The position numbers and the translations under genes are program-made. From the NCBI RefSeq assembly GCF_028623165.1, contig NZ_CP117768.1, positions 2,108,001-2,172,000 on the forward strand: DNA of 64,000 nucleotides, in the 5' to 3' direction. Below the pieces are notes generated by a model that saw only the letters and a list, made by a program, of their open reading frames with translations, was not told the DNA's origin and did no database searches. This DNA comes from Nostoc sp. UHCC 0926 (lineage in GTDB: Bacteria; Cyanobacteriota; Cyanobacteriia; Cyanobacteriales; Nostocaceae). Of the stretch, positions 53,099-62,900 are shown piece after piece. Each line of letters starts with the position of its first letter. Position 1 is the stretch's first letter.

Positions 53099-54754
53099 CT
53101 ACTTATGTGAGTTATACCAGGTTAATATACCTCCTGAAAAGACGATCGCTGCTAATCCCAAAAAAACTACCTGTAATCCCAGAAAGGTTTCTGCTACACC
53201 TGCTAATGCCAAAGGTAAGGAGAGAGCAATATTAATTACATTGTTCTGCAAGCCAAAGACTTTACCACGCATTTCTGGAGGTGTTTCTGTTTGGATAGCT
53301 GTTTGCATGGGAATACCCACTAGCGCCCCAAAAACACCCAATAGGGCTACTAGTAACAGGACTAGCCACAATTGGGTTGTAAATACTGATAGACCAATCA
53401 GGGATGCTGCCATGCCCATACAACCGCACAGACTTAGTTGCGTATAGGAGAAGCGTTGACCAAATTGACCGAGAATTGTTGCTCCAGCAGCGATGCCAAC
53501 ACCCCCAGATGCTAGTAAAAAGCCGAATTGGGAGGCTTTCATGTTAGGAATTATTTCTGCCATGCGAACGGCTAGAACAGTTAATGCTGCAAAGACAGAA
53601 AACAAGATAATCAGCTGAAGCAAAGCATTGCGGACGCGATGATTTGCTTTGAGATAGGCAAAACCATCCCGCAAATCAGAGAATACGTGAGGGAATTCTG
53701 TATCGGGGTCGTGGTGTTTTTCCTTAGTTGCCAAGAGGAATAAAATTAGTCCAGCGATCGCATAACTACCACCTACTAAAAGTTCTTTGCCCAAACTACC
53801 ATTACCACCAATTTGCAGCCAAAGTCCATCAGCGATCGCTAACAATGGTTCCCCGACGGCAAACCCAACAATCACCGATGCCATCATCGTTGTCGTGTAA
53901 AGCGAATTTGCCGAGAGCAAATGCTGTTCTTCTACTATCAAAGGAATTGCCGCCTGTTCTGCCGGTGCAAAAAACTGCGTCAGTGTGGAAACTAAAAAAG
54001 TCACACCCAGGATGATCAAAAAACCCACTGGCAGCACTCCTATGGGTTTCCAATCATGAGTTAACCACAGCAGGAAGGGAATTGACAAAACCAGGATACC
54101 GCGCCAAATATTCGTTGCCACCAGCACAGCCTTTTTCGACCAGCGATCGACAAACACACCAGCAACGGAACCAAACAATACGGCTGGAATAGTAAAAGCC
54201 ATCATCAAGACTGATACCCAACCACTAATACTCTGATTACTTGCTTGAAACTGAGTATTAATCAAGGCAATCATCAGCACCAAATAAACTTTATCTGCTA
54301 GTTGGGAGAAAACTTGACCACCCCAAATAGCTAGGAAATTAGGGTTTTTTAATACGGGCAAAAACCCCTTCTGTTTGACATTTCCTGAAACAGCTTCTGG
54401 ACTTGAACCAGAGCCATCTAATTTCGGTGGTTCTTTTTCTGGGGGAGAAGCTGCTGGCAAACTTTGCCCGTTGCTATCTACCTCAGCAGTGGTTAATTTT
54501 TCCTCAGATTGTGTTTCTGATTGACTTGGAATATCAGTTTTTGGAATCTCCTCTGTCCAACTTTGATCGTTTTTAGAAACGTCTTTTGGGGACATTTCTT
54601 GGCTATTGATTTGACTAGGTGTACACTTGGAAACGGCACTCAAGTGATTCTTGAGTGGAGGATCTAATGCCCCATTCTGTTTTTTGACAAGGCTTGGTGA
54701 CAAAGGCAGGATTTTTTTATCCAAATCAGACGGTTGCATCATGGTTGGCAGCAA
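53099..54754 (-). CDS. MFS transporter with long hydrophilic N-terminus
   Basis: 551 residues. Residues 1-130 are hydrophilic and acidic (for example [20 protein letters not shown]) with no recognised domain. They precede a 12-helix major facilitator region starting [20 protein letters not shown]. Resembles the MFS_3 group of drug/efflux-type transporters of cyanobacteria. Starts at 54754, 54742 or 54739 are possible; all overlap the recO 3' end (29 bp for the longest), so expression is coupled to recO. Substrate unknown. The extension is not present in most MFS proteins and could be regulatory. Confidence 0.8.
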   Translation of the reverse strand: MLPTMMQPSDLDKKILPLSPSLVKKQNGALDPPLKNHLSAVSKCTPSQINSQEMSPKDVSKNDQSWTEEIPKTDIPSQSETQSEEKLTTAEVDSNGQSLPAASPPEKEPPKLDGSGSSPEAVSGNVKQKGFLPVLKNPNFLAIWGGQVFSQLADKVYLVLMIALINTQFQASNQSISGWVSVLMMAFTIPAVLFGSVAGVFVDRWSKKAVLVATNIWRGILVLSIPFLLWLTHDWKPIGVLPVGFLIILGVTFLVSTLTQFFAPAEQAAIPLIVEEQHLLSANSLYTTTMMASVIVGFAVGEPLLAIADGLWLQIGGNGSLGKELLVGGSYAIAGLILFLLATKEKHHDPDTEFPHVFSDLRDGFAYLKANHRVRNALLQLIILFSVFAALTVLAVRMAEIIPNMKASQFGFLLASGGVGIAAGATILGQFGQRFSYTQLSLCGCMGMAASLIGLSVFTTQLWLVLLLVALLGVFGALVGIPMQTAIQTETPPEMRGKVFGLQNNVINIALSLPLALAGVAETFLGLQVVFLGLAAIVFSGGILTWYNSHK

Positions 54755-55655
54755 AATAAGAGTCGATCAAGGTAGCAGAGCGAATAGGGCGACCTAACTG
54801 ATACTGAGCATACTGGCGCAAAATCTGCTCAACAGATAACCAGTTATGATCTCTAGCACCATCAATTTGCATTATCTCTGGTTGTGACAGATGTTGAAGC
54901 AAAGCCAATTCCATAGCACCCGGACGACTAGAAATCACAGGTATTTCTTGCCGATGCACAACAACTGTTTGGGAGCCAGGTTTTGGAGGTGATGGGATAA
55001 TGGGGTGATTGGGTGATGGAGAAAAAGATGAATTTCTTTGTATCCCCATCTCCCTCTCTTTCTCTGTTCGTAAACGTTCCCAAACTTCTAAGCAAACCGC
55101 TCCACCCGCAGGAATGCTAAATCCTACCTGCCAGTTGGGGTCTGTAAAGTCTGGCTTGATGGGACGCCCAGATAGGCAACAGATTTGCACTTGTGGTGTT
55201 AGTCCTGCTAAGGCTAAAAGATGAAACACCCCATGAGCCAGATGAGCCAAAACACCAGACGCATTTGTACTAGACAACGCCTCCAACCGATGGAGATGTT
55301 CATTGAACAACTCATAAAGTTCTTCTTGGGGTTGTTCGCTCAAAGCTTGACACAGGACTATTTCTGCTAAATACTGACTAGCAGCCAATTTTCCCAAATT
55401 TTTAGCTAAACCAGGATAAGTTTTTAACGTCTGTGCTTGAGTAATTTTATCAAGCGATCGCCCTTTTGCGATCAATAGTTCATTGACAACAAACATACCA
55501 CTCCTGCCGCCCAGGCTGGAGTTGTGCTTACGTGCCCCTGGAGCCACTGCTCGAATCAGTCCTAACTCAGGTGTCAAAATCGTCACTATTTTATCTGATT
55601 CTCCCAGCACCTGGGTTTTAAGATTAATTCCGGTTGCTTTGTAGGTTCTACTCAT
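54726..55655 (-). CDS. recO: DNA repair protein RecO
   Basis: 309 residues. N-terminal OB-fold [20 protein letters not shown] and [19 protein letters not shown] (about 4-41), then the helical domain with [20 protein letters not shown]. The zinc finger of many RecO proteins is represented only by C183 and C194-type cysteines. A low-complexity insert (about 215-240, [20 protein letters not shown]) is unusual. RecO loads RecA with RecR in gap repair. Length exceeds typical RecO (about 240-250) because of that insert. It overlaps the MFS gene at its end. Confidence 0.88.
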   Translation of the reverse strand: MSRTYKATGINLKTQVLGESDKIVTILTPELGLIRAVAPGARKHNSSLGGRSGMFVVNELLIAKGRSLDKITQAQTLKTYPGLAKNLGKLAASQYLAEIVLCQALSEQPQEELYELFNEHLHRLEALSSTNASGVLAHLAHGVFHLLALAGLTPQVQICCLSGRPIKPDFTDPNWQVGFSIPAGGAVCLEVWERLRTEKEREMGIQRNSSFSPSPNHPIIPSPPKPGSQTVVVHRQEIPVISSRPGAMELALLQHLSQPEIMQIDGARDHNWLSVEQILRQYAQYQLGRPIRSATLIDSYFAANHDATV

Positions 55656-55675
55656 TAGTAATTAGTCATTAGCTA

Positions 55676-55860
55676 ATCAATTTTGGATTTGGGATTTTAG
55701 ATTTTAGATTAACCCCATACTCAAGGTAGGGGCTTGGGAAAGGAATGCAATAATTTTAGATTTTTCCATAGTTGAAACTAGTTGCTCTCAAACTAGGTTT
55801 AAATTTTGAATCCTCAATCCAAAATCCAAAATTTAAAATCTAAAATTGGTCATTGGTCAT
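55676..55860. repeat. Heptamer tandem repeats between recO and deoC
   Basis: TTTTAGATTTTAGATT (55698-55713) and AAAATCCAAAATTTAAAATC (about 55820-55841) are heptamer arrays of opposite sense, similar to those at 21596-21625. Confidence 0.75.
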
Positions 55861-55932
55861 TAGGTTAGGACAAAGTACAAATGACATAGACGTGCCCGCA
55901 GTTTCCCGCAGGGTAGGACGAGAAACAAATGA

Positions 55933-56613
55933 CTATTCACCCTTTCCCAGGTTATCGCGCTGGCGGATCAAATCGATACCGCGAGATGTGCCTAATCTAG
56001 TAGCACCAGCTACGATTAAGTCTAGGGCTTGATTGATAGTGCGGATACCACCCGAAGCCTTAATTCCCACCCTTTCTTTGGCCAATTCGTGCAAAAGTCG
56101 CACATCTGCCACTGTTGCACCACCATTCCAACCTGTACTAGTTTTTAAGAAAGCCGCCCCCGCCTCCATAGCTATTTCAGCAGCTATTTTTTTCTCCGCA
56201 TCTGTCAACAGGTTGGTTTCCAAAATTACCTTGACAGTTTGCCCAGTCTCTTCACAAATTTCGGCAATTTCCCGGTGGACTTCTTCAGTTTTACCAGCTT
56301 TCAACCAGCCCAAGTTCATTGCCACATCCAACTCAGTGGCCCCATTTTCTGCTGCTTCTTGAGCCTCATACAGCTTGACTGCTGAAGTCGTTGCACCAGA
56401 GGGAAAACCAATCACCGTACAGACTTTTGGGTTCTTGCCGTGGAGGAGTTCGACTGCTTGTTTGACATAGGCGGGATACAAGCAAACCGCCGCAAAATTG
56501 AATCTGTATGCTTCTTCACACCACTGCTTAACCTGCTCTGGAGTAGCCGTTGGCGTTAACAGGGCGTGATCGATAAATGGCGCAATATCAATATCTGCAT
56601 AGTCTGCTGCCAT
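55933..56613 (-). CDS. deoC: Deoxyribose-phosphate aldolase
   Basis: 226 residues, TIM-barrel class I aldolase that splits 2-deoxyribose-5-phosphate into acetaldehyde and glyceraldehyde-3-phosphate. The Schiff-base lysine is K157 in [11 protein letters not shown], with D96 (ELDVAMN) and K185 ([10 protein letters not shown]) completing the active site. The start is ATG 56613. Adjacency recO-deoC is seen in other cyanobacteria. Confidence 0.95.
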   Translation of the reverse strand: MAADYADIDIAPFIDHALLTPTATPEQVKQWCEEAYRFNFAAVCLYPAYVKQAVELLHGKNPKVCTVIGFPSGATTSAVKLYEAQEAAENGATELDVAMNLGWLKAGKTEEVHREIAEICEETGQTVKVILETNLLTDAEKKIAAEIAMEAGAAFLKTSTGWNGGATVADVRLLHELAKERVGIKASGGIRTINQALDLIVAGATRLGTSRGIDLIRQRDNLGKGE

Positions 56614-56694
56614 CGTGTCTTCTGCCAGTAATTGATTATTAAACTTTATAAAAAATTAAAACATTTCTTATATATATATATTAAACCACATTTA

Positions 56695-57963
56695 TTACGA
56701 GTTTATCCTGAAAACAAACTGCTGACTTATTTTGGATGTCGGCTTTGGAGATTTACCGGAATTACTGTAAGTGTTTAAGTTGACATTAGGCATAGTAAGG
56801 TTAGAAATATTAACAGCATTTGTCACGCCAGTTCCTAAGAAGTTAATAATACTTTTAGCTAACGCCTTTGATGCCAAATATGGTACGCCATTACCAATAG
56901 TTTTAAACATATTCGTGAGCGACATATTCTCTGGAAGTACAAAACTTGCAGGCAAAGATTGTATGGCTAAAGCTTCCGCCACAGATATTCGCCGGATTTT
57001 ATAGGGATGCAAATGTACTTCATTATTTCCATAGCAGGCTGTCGGAGAGTAACGCCATCTGTGCAGACGCTTGAAAGACTTTTTAGAATCATCTCCTTCA
57101 TCAATAGCAGCAAATCTTGTGATCCCTGCCCTTGGTTGAAAACAGTTTTTAGCATTGGGATGGTTCAGCACGTTATTTTTTCTAAACCAGTATTCAACTG
57201 TTAATTCTTGAGGGATGCCGTCAGGACAAGGCATGATGGAATTTTCTTGGAATGGTTCGCACTTTTTCCAAGGATAAGCAAAAACATTTTTTTGAGGATA
57301 TAAAATGTGATTTTCCCAAGGGAAATATGCCTCAGCTAGTAAATTTTCACTACCAACTTTTATTCCTATATCCTGGATAAAATTATTTCGGAAACCAATA
57401 AGAATAATTCTTTCTCTATCCTGGGGTACACCATATTCGATAGCATTAATTAACCGCTCTGTTAATATATAGCCTGCTTCCAGTAATTGTTGCTTGAGTG
57501 ATTCAAAAAATAAACGGTGCTTTGTCGTTCTCCACAACCCCTTAACGTTCTCAAATAAAAAGAAATCTGGAAGATTGCGGCAAATTAATTCAACGTAAGA
57601 AGCGGAAAGCTTGCCATTATCTCCTAAACGTCCTCTATTTTTCCCCCCAATAGAAAAATCAGGACAGGGAGGCCCGCCAATGAAGCCCACAATATTATTA
57701 GATTTGCGGCAGTCTTGTACTAACTCCCGGAGGTGTTGTGTTTGTAAACCTTCGAGAAGTTGGGTTACGTCTCCTGCTTCTTTGTCATGATACCCGTATT
57801 CTGGCAATGGGAGATTGAGAACCTGCCGTGAATAGCGGTATGCTGCCATGAATGAGGAAAAAATTTCATTGACGTAAACAATATTAAAACCACTAGTTTC
57901 AAAACCTAAATCTAGGAATCCTGAACCAGCAAAAAAGGAGAAAATACAAGGGCGATCGCTCAT
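56695..57963 (-). CDS. Solitary C5-cytosine DNA methyltransferase
   Basis: 422 residues with the ordered motifs of m5C methyltransferases: I FFAGSGFLDLGF (10-21), IV GGPPCPDFSIGGK (catalytic C100), VI FLFENVKG (about 136-142), VIII QDRERIILIGF (181-191), IX ISVAEALAIQSLP and X GNGVPYLASKALA. Motif IV reads PPCPDFS rather than PPCQ. No restriction gene is adjacent, so it is probably an orphan methylase or one that lost its partner. The target sequence cannot be predicted from sequence alone; HIP1-type CGATCG methylation is known from cyanobacteria. Confidence 0.9.
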   Translation of the reverse strand: MSDRPCIFSFFAGSGFLDLGFETSGFNIVYVNEIFSSFMAAYRYSRQVLNLPLPEYGYHDKEAGDVTQLLEGLQTQHLRELVQDCRKSNNIVGFIGGPPCPDFSIGGKNRGRLGDNGKLSASYVELICRNLPDFFLFENVKGLWRTTKHRLFFESLKQQLLEAGYILTERLINAIEYGVPQDRERIILIGFRNNFIQDIGIKVGSENLLAEAYFPWENHILYPQKNVFAYPWKKCEPFQENSIMPCPDGIPQELTVEYWFRKNNVLNHPNAKNCFQPRAGITRFAAIDEGDDSKKSFKRLHRWRYSPTACYGNNEVHLHPYKIRRISVAEALAIQSLPASFVLPENMSLTNMFKTIGNGVPYLASKALAKSIINFLGTGVTNAVNISNLTMPNVNLNTYSNSGKSPKPTSKISQQFVFRINS

Positions 57964-58250
57964 TGAATAACTAATATTGTGAAACGGTCTTAATTAATAT
58001 CGATAAACATCGGGTTTATACTTACGTACCAATTAGAAACGAACACTTCAGATAGTGCTCAAAATAGTAAAAAAATTCACAGATTCCCTAAGTATTTAAT
58101 ATCAAAGTTTACTCAATCTTTAAGAAAAATCCCTGAAAAAGAAAGAGTCTGAAGTCACAATTAAATATAGGAGTTTCCAAACTCTAAATGATCTTTAAGA
58201 CAAATATTTGTCATTAAATAAAAAACCGGGTTACTTCGGACTAATTTTTT

Positions 58251-59531
58251 ATGCGGATTTTAATTTACTCCTACAACTACTATCCAGAGCCAATTGGTAT
58301 TGCCCCACTGATGACCGAATTAGCAGAGGGACTAGTGAAGCGTGGGCATCAAGTGCGCGTAGTCACCGCTATGCCCAACTACCCTGAGCGTCAAATTTAC
58401 CAGGAATATCGGGGCAAGTGGTATGTCAACGAATACAAAAATGGCGTTCAAATTCAACGCAGTTACGTTTGGATTCGTCCCCAACCCAACCTATTAGATC
58501 GGGTGTTACTAGATGCTAGTTTCGTTGTCACTAGTTTTGTGCCTGCCCTCATCGGTTGGCGCCCAGATGTTATTCTCTCAACATCGCCATCCTTGCCAAG
58601 CTGTGTACCAGTAGCTCTTTTAGGATGGTTACGTGCTTGTCCTGTAATCTTAAATCTACAAGATATATTACCAGAAGCAGCAGTCCACGTCGGTCTACTG
58701 AAAAATAAATTGCTTATACAGTTATTTACAGTGTTGGAAAAATTTGCTTACCACACTGCTAGTAAAATTAGCGTGATCGCCGATGGGTTTGTGGACAATT
58801 TGCGATCCAAGGGCGTAGAAGCTGACAAAATTGTGCAAATTCCCAACTGGGTTGATGTAAATTTTATCTGCCCTTTGCCTAAAGAAAATAACCCTTTCCG
58901 CGCAGCACATAATCTGAATGGCAAATTTGTAGTACTTTATTCTGGTAACATTGCCCTAACCCAAGGCTTAGAAGGCGTCGTCAAAGCTGCTTCTGAGTTG
59001 CGCCATATCCCAGATATTGTTTTTGTCATCGTTGGAGAGGCAAAAGGTTTACAGCGATTGCAACAGGAATGTCTAAACTGCGGCGCAGATAATGTTTTGC
59101 TACTGCCATTTCAACCCCGCCAACATTTGCCACAAATGTTAGCAGCTGCTGATGTTGGCTTGGTGGTGCAAAAGAAAAATGTTGTATCCTTCAATATGCC
59201 GTCAAAAATTCAAGTGCTACTTGCCAGTGGAAGGGCCTTAGTTGCCTCTGTCCCTGACAATGGTACAGCCGCAAAAGCCATCAGGCAAAGTGGCGGCGGA
59301 GTTATCGTTCCTCCAGAAGATCCTCAAGCTTTAGCAATGGCAATTTTAGATTTGTACCAAAACCCCGAAAAAGTCAAAACTCTGGGTTATAAAAGTCGTC
59401 AATATGCAGTTGAATACTATGCTTTTGAGCAAGCTTTAAATCAGTATGAGTCGTTGTGTTATTCATTGACGGTAGATCGTAGAGCAATTCAGTCCACAAC
59501 AGTTACAGTGTCGAGAGCAGAAAGCCCATGA
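58251..59531 (+). CDS. WcaI-like glycosyltransferase (GT4)
   Basis: 426 residues. N-terminal MRILIYSYNYYPEPIGIAPL followed by TELAEGLVKRGHQVRVVTAM, typical of the colanic-acid WcaI type. Donor-side motifs are PNWVDVNFICPLP, VVLYSGNIALTQGLEGVVKA, FVIVGEAKGLQRL, and MPSKIQVLLASGRALVASVP with GGGVIVPPEDPQALAMAILD. Probably adds a sugar during exopolysaccharide or envelope glycan formation. Alone on its strand; no other polysaccharide genes next to it. Confidence 0.88.
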   Translation: MRILIYSYNYYPEPIGIAPLMTELAEGLVKRGHQVRVVTAMPNYPERQIYQEYRGKWYVNEYKNGVQIQRSYVWIRPQPNLLDRVLLDASFVVTSFVPALIGWRPDVILSTSPSLPSCVPVALLGWLRACPVILNLQDILPEAAVHVGLLKNKLLIQLFTVLEKFAYHTASKISVIADGFVDNLRSKGVEADKIVQIPNWVDVNFICPLPKENNPFRAAHNLNGKFVVLYSGNIALTQGLEGVVKAASELRHIPDIVFVIVGEAKGLQRLQQECLNCGADNVLLLPFQPRQHLPQMLAAADVGLVVQKKNVVSFNMPSKIQVLLASGRALVASVPDNGTAAKAIRQSGGGVIVPPEDPQALAMAILDLYQNPEKVKTLGYKSRQYAVEYYAFEQALNQYESLCYSLTVDRRAIQSTTVTVSRAESP

Positions 59532-60539
59532 GGATGTAACCAACTCAGAAAGTCGCAATTCTACCCTCACTATCTAAATAGCAACAGATTTTGAGGGTGG
59601 TTAACTAATTCTGGGGTTTAAGTCAAGAGCAGTTGTATTGTAGTTTATAGTAGACAGCCGAAAGTATAGATGTGACGTTACCTGCAAATTATTAGTACAG
59701 CATGGTGGAAAGAATTATCCAGAAAACAGCAAGGCATTAGCTTCTGACCGGAGGCGGAGTGTCTCCAGCTTTGCTCAATCTCTCTCACCTGCTACCTGGT
59801 TTTAATCCAGAGTTTTCGTCTTAGCTGACTACTGAAAGTATTCCACCTCTTTGAGAGTAATTAGGTGAGTTACTTCGTTCCTCGTAACTCGAGTTTTGTT
59901 CCGTTAGAATGCCACCTTTTCACCGAGTTTTTGGGTAACGTAAGTATGTCGATAAAAATCTTCATACCACCCTTTTGGGACTTCCAGCGCATAAAGCCTA
60001 ATTTCGCTGGTTTGCAGTAATGGTGATTCAAGTAGTGACTTAGATGAGAGTTATCCATAAGGACTTACTCATGGGACACCACTTTTAGGCTAGTAGCTCT
60101 TTTTGCTTTTATCCCCACTTCACCGATTGAGGGCTAGTCTCTACAGTGGGATATATGTGTTTTCACTTCTACGTATAGAAGATAGGGGTTGTCGTTTTCT
60201 AGGGTACTTACGCTCACTTGTAAGGTTATGAAGTTGTCATCTACAAGGGATTAAAGTGCGAACTCAATCCTAATGAATTACCCTGTAAAAGCCAGTCATC
60301 CCCCGATTACTCGGTTTCGACTGAACGAATCGCACTTGAAAAGCTGCATAATAACCATCCGCAACTGCTGATTGCTGATGTCGAAATATAAACAGCCAAT
60401 TATCAAACCAGCTTCCATAGACACCTATTTTTTTGTTAGTATTCAAAAAAACCTATTGACACATTTTCAGATCAATTGTTTGTTATTTGTAAGTAAATGT
60501 AAACAATTGTTTCAAAAGAAAGAAAGCACATGAGGTTTA
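59532..60539. other. Long unexplained intergenic region with a gene remnant
   Basis: About 1 kb without a supported gene. A minus-strand frame at 59904-60050 reads SEIRLYALEVPKGWYEDFYR then HTYVTQKLGEKVAF and a TAA; it is protein-like, family unknown. Another minus-strand frame runs through 59870-60058. A short hairpin GAGTTAC (59867) with GTAACTC (59884) and the stem GGAGGCGGAGTGTCTCC (about 59753-59769) are visible. Composition in 59700-60350 differs from ordinary AT-rich spacer. Possibly the wreck of an insertion element or a structured RNA. Confidence 0.4.
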
Positions 60540-60998
60540 ATGACTGATTATTTCCAAGGAAATTTCCCATTACAATCTGTTCCACTGACGAAAAGTGTGG
60601 TAAAGAGCCATGCCCAAACTGAAGAGACGAGCGAAAAATTAGCTGCAACGATAGCAGAAGCTGCATCAGACCGCAAAGCGGGTGAGATTTTATTGCTCAA
60701 AGTAGCAGAGGTATCTTACCTGGCTGATTACTTTGTGATGATGACTGGCTATTCTAGGGTACAAGTAAGGGCGATCGCTCAAGCAATTGAAGGAAAAGTC
60801 GAAACTGAATTGCAACGGCGTCCCATAAGGACAGAAGGAAAAGTCGAGGGGAGTTGGGTACTACAAGACTACGGTGATGTGATCGTTCACATCATGATGC
60901 CCAAGGAACGGGAGTTTTATAATTTAGAAGCGTTCTGGATTCATGCAGAGCGTATTTCCCTTCCAGAATCTGATGAGGGTGAGGGTAAGCCAACATGA
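60540..60998 (+). CDS. rsfS: Ribosomal silencing factor RsfS
   Basis: 152 residues with the Iojap/RsfS core: [40 protein letters not shown], and [20 protein letters not shown] followed by [10 protein letters not shown]. RsfS binds L14 on the large ribosomal subunit and blocks 70S formation when nutrients are low. A polar leader of about 35 residues precedes the domain. It overlaps the next gene by 4 bp (ATGA). Confidence 0.95.
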   Translation: MTDYFQGNFPLQSVPLTKSVVKSHAQTEETSEKLAATIAEAASDRKAGEILLLKVAEVSYLADYFVMMTGYSRVQVRAIAQAIEGKVETELQRRPIRTEGKVEGSWVLQDYGDVIVHIMMPKEREFYNLEAFWIHAERISLPESDEGEGKPT

Positions 60999-61495
60999 TT
61001 AGGTCTTCGGTTTCAAATTGCCCAGTTCCCACAGACCAACAACCGCTCAATGAGTACGAAGAGTTAAAAACTTCCTGGCTGTTTCGTGATAGCACTTTAA
61101 ATTGGCGCAAGTATATCACGAAAATTGTTTGGATTTGGAGTTTATCTTGGCTGGTAGCAGGACCTGTAGCTGCGGCAAGTTTTCCTCCCCACAAGTATAT
61201 TGCACATTTTATCGTTTGTGGTGCAGCAGGAGCGAGTGTCGGAGTAGTGCTGGCACTGGTAAGGTTGTACTTAGGCTGGTTTTACGTGTGCGATCGCCTT
61301 TGCAGTCCCACAGTATTTTATGAAGAGTCCGGCTGGTATGACGGCCAAACTTGGACGAAGCCACAGGAAGTCCTCAACCGCGATCGTTTAATTGTGGCAT
61401 ACGAAATCAAACCTATTCTGCGGCGGTTACAATTTACCGTTGCTGGCTTGGCGGGAATGTTCGTTATTGGTACGATAGTTTGGCATTTGTTTTAA
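60995..61495 (+). CDS. CGLD27-like (DUF1230) membrane protein
   Basis: 166 residues with [20 protein letters not shown] followed by [20 protein letters not shown] and membrane segments (about 43-62, 73-94 and 147-164). [20 protein letters not shown] and [20 protein letters not shown] are standard for CGLD27/DUF1230 proteins, which are confined to cyanobacteria, algae and plants and linked by genetics to iron/photosynthesis functions in algae. The ATG overlaps the rsfS stop, so the genes are coupled. Confidence 0.88.
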   Translation: MIRSSVSNCPVPTDQQPLNEYEELKTSWLFRDSTLNWRKYITKIVWIWSLSWLVAGPVAAASFPPHKYIAHFIVCGAAGASVGVVLALVRLYLGWFYVCDRLCSPTVFYEESGWYDGQTWTKPQEVLNRDRLIVAYEIKPILRRLQFTVAGLAGMFVIGTIVWHLF

Positions 61496-61496
61496 A

Positions 61497-61700
61497 AGTT
61501 AGGAGTCAGGAGTTAGGAGTGATTAATAAAGAGTCCTGAGTACCGAGTACTGAGTTAAAAGACCGCCCACAAGGAGCGGGGCATATACCGAGAGCATCAA
61601 AATGAAGTACTTTTTACTTTACTCAAGACTCAAAACTCACCAGTGAGTTTGGTTAATAATTCATAATTCTTAACTCCTAACTCCTAACTAAAAAAAGGTG
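61497..61700. repeat. Heptamer repeat-flanked spacer
   Basis: GTTAGGAGTCAGGAGTTAGG (61499-61518) and CTTAACTCCTAACTCCTAAC (about 61669-61688) are heptamer arrays of opposite orientation that could pair into a long hairpin across about 190 bp. Inside is a short GC-rich piece (GACCGCCCACAAGGAGCGGG). Confidence 0.7.
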
Positions 61701-61714
61701 ATAAATATAAACCC

Positions 61715-62668
61715 ATGACAATGGGAAAACGAACTCAAGCCACAGCACTGGAAGTCCGGTTGCTGCGAGAAGGTATTATTGAATCCAAGCATATAGTCCA
61801 GGCTGTTGTATGCGACGAACGGGGACGGGTTCTAACCGTAGCCGGAAATTCTGAAACTGCTACATTTATTCGTTCAGCGCTCAAACCATTTCAGGCACTC
61901 GCAGTCACCACCACGGGTACACTGGAGCGCTATAACCTCAGCGATCGCGACTTAGCAATTATCACAAGTTCCCACAAAGGAAGAATAGATCAAGTCCGAC
62001 AGGTATTTAATATCCTTTGGCGGGCTGATCTTGACCCGACTATACTCCAGTGTCCAATTCCTGAAGGTAAGCGCAGTCCTCTGGAGTACAATTGCTCTGG
62101 TAAACATGCGGGAATGTTAGCCGTTTGTCAGCAGCGTCATTGGCCCTTGAATAACTACTTGGATCGCAAGCACCCAATACAGCAGTTGATTTTGAGCAAA
62201 GTAGCAGAGTTGCTGCGAATGCCAGCTGAAGAATTTATCAGCGCTCATGATGACTGTGGCGCACCAACTTATCTGATGCAACTCGGTCATATGGCGTCTT
62301 TGTATGCGTTGCTAGCCTCTAGTACCAATTTGGATATGGAGCGCATCGTCCGTGCTATGACTCATCACCCCGCTATGGTAGCAGGAGATGGAGAATTTGA
62401 TACGGAACTGATGCGCTTAACTCCAGGGGAACTGGTCAGTAAAGCTGGTGCCGAAGGAGTGCAGTGCATTGGTAGACTCGGTGAAGGCATGGGATTGGCA
62501 ATCAAAGTCATGGATGGGGCAAAACGAGCAAAACATGCTGTTGCTATTCACTTACTCCAACAAATGGGTTGGATTAGTCCTAGCGCCGCCGAAAGCCTCT
62601 CAGAAAAGTTTGTGACTTTGGGAAAATACAAGCGTTTAGAAGTAATTGGAGAATTATCATTTTTGTAG
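61715..62668 (+). CDS. Asparaginase II-type (AnsA/PF06089) L-asparaginase
   Basis: 317 residues matching the thermolabile/Rhizobium-type asparaginase II family: VAGNSETATFIRSALKPFQA, AIITSSHKGRIDQVRQVFNI, YNCSGKHAGMLAVCQQ (serine/lysine motif SxKH), HDDCGAPTYLM and HPAMVAGDGEFDTELM. It hydrolyses L-asparagine to aspartate and ammonia. This family is unrelated to classical type I/II enzymes. The start could be ATG 61715 or the third codon ATG 61721. tRNA-fMet follows in the same direction. Confidence 0.9.
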   Translation: MTMGKRTQATALEVRLLREGIIESKHIVQAVVCDERGRVLTVAGNSETATFIRSALKPFQALAVTTTGTLERYNLSDRDLAIITSSHKGRIDQVRQVFNILWRADLDPTILQCPIPEGKRSPLEYNCSGKHAGMLAVCQQRHWPLNNYLDRKHPIQQLILSKVAELLRMPAEEFISAHDDCGAPTYLMQLGHMASLYALLASSTNLDMERIVRAMTHHPAMVAGDGEFDTELMRLTPGELVSKAGAEGVQCIGRLGEGMGLAIKVMDGAKRAKHAVAIHLLQQMGWISPSAAESLSEKFVTLGKYKRLEVIGELSFL

Positions 62669-62714
62669 TTGCCAAACTCTTGACTATAGGTTATGCTATA
62701 AAAGTCAAGAGCGA

Positions 62715-62791
<77 letters not shown>

Positions 62792-62800
62792 AATAAAAGA

Positions 62801-62849
62801 TAAAACAAAACCCTCTAATCAATAAAGATTGAAGGGTTTTGTTTTATTT
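62801..62849 (+). terminator. tRNA-fMet terminator
   Basis: TAAAACAAAACCCT (62801-62814) pairs perfectly with AGGGTTTTGTTTTA (62833-62846), 14 bp, and inner AATC/GATT bases extend the stem; a T-rich tail follows. It begins ten bases after the tRNA CCA. Confidence 0.88.
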
Positions 62850-62900
62850 TGATCTATTCTGGAAGAAATAGCCATCCAAAAAGCGCGGAGAATCATAGTT

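Noticed and set aside
59870-60058. Minus-strand 62-codon frame
   Set aside because: It overlaps the more protein-like frame at 59904-60050 and lacks a start context.
59700-60350. Considered as RNase P RNA, tmRNA or a group II intron
   Set aside because: No conserved rnpB core, no tRNA-like end and no domain V hairpin could be found.
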